Made by a program: the position numbers and the translations under genes. Shown piece after piece: positions 61,643 to 64,000 of a DNA stretch of 64,000 bases. How positions within the stretch are numbered: position 1 is the first letter of the stretch; the number at the start of each line of letters is the position of its first letter. The notes under the pieces are model-generated. The model was not told where the DNA came from. It saw only the letters and a list, made by a program, of their open reading frames with translations, and made no database searches. The DNA is from Streptomyces sp. I6 (GTDB lineage: Bacteria > Actinomycetota > Actinomycetes > Streptomycetales > Streptomycetaceae): contig RHDP01000001.1 of the NCBI GenBank assembly GCA_003725745.1, forward strand, positions 6,427,501-6,491,500. Direction: 5' to 3'.

Positions 61643-62190
61643 TCAGCCCTCCCCTCCGTCGCCGCCCCGGCCGCCCGCTCCGGCGGTGTCACAGCCGAGA
61701 CCGATACACAGCCCGCCGTCGCCGCCCGGTCCGCCGGAGCCGCCGTCCCCCTGGCCGACCGCGTCGCCGCCGTCACCCCCGTTGCCTCCGTTGACGCTGC
61801 CGTGGCAGACGCCCACGCAGATCCCGCCGTCGCCGCCGCCCCGGCCGTCGCCGCCGGCGTCCCCGGCGGTGCCGCCGCCGCCGTTGGCGCTGCCCTTGCA
61901 CAGCCCGGCGCAGAAACCACCGTCCTCGCCCCGCTGCCGTTGGCGCTGCCCTCGCAGTTGCCCACACAAGCCCGGTCGCCGGCCTGGACACGGCCTTCCT
62001 CACCCGGCTCGCCGTCGAACACCCCACCACCGTCGCCGAGGGCAAGCCGGGCGGCGGACTGCGCCGCCGGCGCCGACTGCGGGGCCGACGCCGCCACCGC
62101 CGCGGGTGCCATCGCCCCTACCCCGAGCAGACCGGCCGCCACGACCAGCCCCAGTCGGCCGGCCCAAGAAACCATGTGCCTGAATCGCAT
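61643..62190 (-). CDS. Secreted Gly-rich protein with Cys repeats (one frameshift)
   Basis: The first 35 residues are a signal peptide: MRFRHMVSWAGRLGLVVAAGLLGVGAMAPAAVAA. The mature part has repeats of the form C-x-G-x-C-x-G-S-x-N-G: CVGNCEGSANG, CAGLCKGSANG, CVGVCHGSVNG and a last CIGLGCD, separated by Gly/Asp-rich spacers. The frame breaks at CCCC 61929-61932, and one added base keeps all repeats in one 182-residue protein. Seven Cys suggest disulfide or metal binding at the cell surface. I do not know the family function. GAAGGG precedes ATG 62190. Confidence 0.78.
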
Positions 62191-62699
62191 GAGGATCGCC
62201 CTTCTTCCGAGAAACACCTCCCTGAGCCTTCTTCGGCTCCGTGAGCGGCATATTCCGGACACGGAGCGCCCGGGGGACACCGAAGAAGAACACAGGGGCC
62301 GGATATGTTGCGTATCCAGTAGGCCGTGACGCGTCCGGCACGGTCACGCCACGCGAATTCGGAACTTGACAGCCATTCCATGCGGCCGTAGCGGTGCTGG
62401 CGCCCGTGAAGAGAAGTCCGGCACACCGTGCGGGACGGTGAGTTCCCTCCGCGCGCACCGGTCCCGGTCCCGCCGGCGGTGATCACAGGGCCGGTCCAGG
62501 GACCAGATGCGGGCTCTGGACGTGGCGAACCGTGTGGATTGCAGGAAAATGGACGTGATGCCGGACATGTGGGGCCCAGAGATTCGGGCGCACGGGTGCC
62601 GTGGTGCTTGCTGGTGCCGGGTGTCCGGTCCGAGCAGACGGGCGGGCTTCGGAGGGCGGGGCCGCGGCGCCGCACCCTGACCTGGCCATGGAGGGTTGT

Positions 62700-63775
62700 A
62701 TGACTGCCTGTCGTGTTACGTCGCGAACGGGGCCCGGCGACGGCGTCGGAGCGCCGCGGAGGCAGCAGGGGTGGCGGGCCGGGGCCAGGGTTCTGGTGTC
62801 CGCGCTTGTCCTGGTGGCGGGGCTGGTGGTGCCGGTGTCGACCGCGCAGTCCGCGCTCGCTGTCGCGACCGGCACCTATGCCTATGTCGCCAACACCCAT
62901 GACGACACGGTGTCGGTGATCGACACCTCCGGGAACACGGTCGTCGACACCATCCGGGTCGGCGACGCCCCGCGCTGGGTCGCCGTGACCCCGGACGGCG
63001 CCTACGCCTACGTCACCAACGGAGCCGATGATTCGGTGTCGGTGATCGACACCTCCAAGGAGACCGTCACCGCCACCGTTCCCGTCGGCGACTCCCCACG
63101 CGGGATAGCGATGAGCCCGAACGGTACCTATGCCTATGTCGCCAACACCGAAGGCGATTCGGTGTCGGTGATCGACACCTCCAAGAAGGCCGTCACCGCC
63201 ACCGTTCCCGTCGGAGCCTCTCCGGTCGGGGTGGCGGTGGCTCCGAACGGCTCCTTCGTCTATGTCCCCAACACCGACGGCGATTCGGTGTCGGTGATCG
63301 ATACTTCCGGGAACACGGTCGTCGACACGGTCCGGGTCGGCGACTCCCCGCGCGGCGTGGCGGTGACGCCGGACAGTGCCTTCGCCTATGTGCCCAACAA
63401 CGGTGGTGACACGGTGTCGGTGATCGATACTTCCGGGAACACGGTCGTCGACACCGTCCGGGTCGGCGACTCCCCGCGCGGCGTGGCGGTGGCTCCGAAC
63501 GGTACCTATGCCTATGTCGCCAACAACGGTGGTGACACGGTGTCGGTGATCGACACATCCAAGAAGGCCGTCACCGCCACCGTTCCCGTCGGAGCCTCTC
63601 CGGTCGGGATGGCGGTGGCTCCGAACGGCTCCTCCGTCTACGTCGCCAACACCGACGGCGATTCGGTGTCGGTGATCGACACTTCCAGGGATACCGTCAC
63701 CACCACCGTCGGCGTCGGGGCTTCCCGTTCGGTGTGGCGGTCTCGGTGGCACCCCAGCCGGGGCAGGAGCGCTGA
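62700..63775 (+). CDS. Secreted seven-repeat YVTN beta-propeller protein (one frameshift)
   Basis: ATG 62700 gives an Arg-rich start, a signal segment (ARVLVSALVLVAGLVVPVSTAQSALA) and then seven 42-residue repeats with core DSVSVIDTSGNTVVDTVRVGDSPRGVAV and TPDGAYAYVTN, the YVTN/surface-layer type. The N-terminal TYAYVAN can close the ring with the last repeat. The frame is lost at CCC 63724-63726; one added C restores GASPFGVAVSVAPQPGQER and a stop at 63773-63775 (358 residues). Without it the frame stays open to the window edge. Repeats are nearly identical at DNA level (period 126 bp). Function unknown. Confidence 0.85.
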
Positions 63776-63862
63776 CGCCATTCAAGTGGCGTACCGCGCT
63801 GTGCGACTGACCGTGAGTCGGCCGGCCCCGTACCGTTCGTATACGGCGCCGGAGTCGCGGGC

Positions 63863-64000
63863 CTACTTCATCAGGGCCGCCCAGTCACCGTCGAGAACCC
63901 GATCCCTCCAAATGTCGACCTTCTTCTCGGAGACGTCGTACTTCTCGGCGACCTGGGCGGTCGTCGCCTCGTCGGCCAGCAGGGCCACCACGATGCGCAC
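63863..64000 (-). CDS. Helix-turn-helix protein, partial (transposase-like)
   Basis: The C-terminal 45 residues are visible, ending at the stop at 63863: VRIVVALLADEATTAQVAEKYDVSEKKVDIWRDRVLDGDWAALMK. The AQVAEKYDVSEKKVDIWRDR segment is a helix-turn-helix of the kind seen in IS3-type OrfA and in small Xre/homeodomain-like proteins. The gene continues beyond the right edge, so the class cannot be settled. Confidence 0.6.
   Translation of the reverse strand: MRIVVALLADEATTAQVAEKYDVSEKKVDIWRDRVLDGDWAALMK

Overview
The DNA is very GC-rich and encodes SARP and WhiB regulators, a DmdR/IdeR-type iron box and a thiopeptide/LAP-type peptide locus. This points to Streptomyces or a close relative, probably accessory (arm-like) chromosome. 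I see no rRNA, tRNA or CRISPR array.

Left part (1-20 kb) is a hypoxia/dormancy island. It holds a respiratory nitrate reductase (narG-narH-narJ, minus strand, running off the left edge), the transporter narK, a universal-stress-protein remnant, a PPK2-type polyphosphate kinase, a cyclic-nucleotide-binding-domain protein, phosphoketolase, a CBS-BON protein and two tandem universal stress proteins. A DevR/NarL-type response regulator, a small flavin-binding-type protein and a DevS-like GAF-GAF histidine kinase that keeps the heme-region HPPM motif complete it. A palindrome GGGnC-n4-GnCCC, which has the shape of the mycobacterial DevR box, sits in most of the promoters here; one exact 14-mer occurs four times. 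The proposed circuit is kinase to regulator to these boxes.

Middle part (20-33 kb) holds a UvrA-like tandem ATPase, a siderophore ABC uptake operon (fused permease, lipoprotein, ATPase) with an iron box touching its first start codon, a stand-alone cytochrome oxidase subunit I (ctaD) with a small membrane-anchored partner, a STAS protein, small membrane and cysteine proteins, a WhiB-like protein and a DUF1275 membrane protein.

Right-centre (33.7-56 kb) is a complete-looking RiPP cluster. It runs as a small secreted protein, a SARP-NTPase activator, an Ocin-ThiF-like leader-binding protein, YcaO 1, a SagB-type dehydrogenase, a LanB-type Ser/Thr glutamylating dehydratase, a thiopeptide-type elimination protein, an M50 protease, an ABC exporter (ATPase and permease) and YcaO 2. 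On the opposite strand lies a 79-residue precursor whose last 21 residues are Ser, Thr and Cys only, plus a terminal Ala. Divergent from it are an M20 amidohydrolase and an 85-residue protein, followed by a LuxR-type regulator. There is no second standalone elimination-type (pyridine synthase) protein, so a dehydrated linear azole peptide (goadsporin-like) is more likely than a macrocyclic thiopeptide.

Right end (56-64 kb) holds an SRPBCC protein, a flavodoxin-like reductase, a DUF4142 protein, a tiny membrane protein, a DUF817 membrane protein, a secreted Gly/Cys-repeat protein, a seven-repeat YVTN beta-propeller protein and a truncated helix-turn-helix protein.

Caution for every reader: about 23 breaks of the same kind, one missing base, mostly in a G or C run, interrupt otherwise perfect genes, including nar, phosphoketolase and most RiPP genes. 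Restoring one base per break gives full-length proteins of normal family size. I treat these as probable base-calling errors, not pseudogenes, and give whole-gene coordinates.
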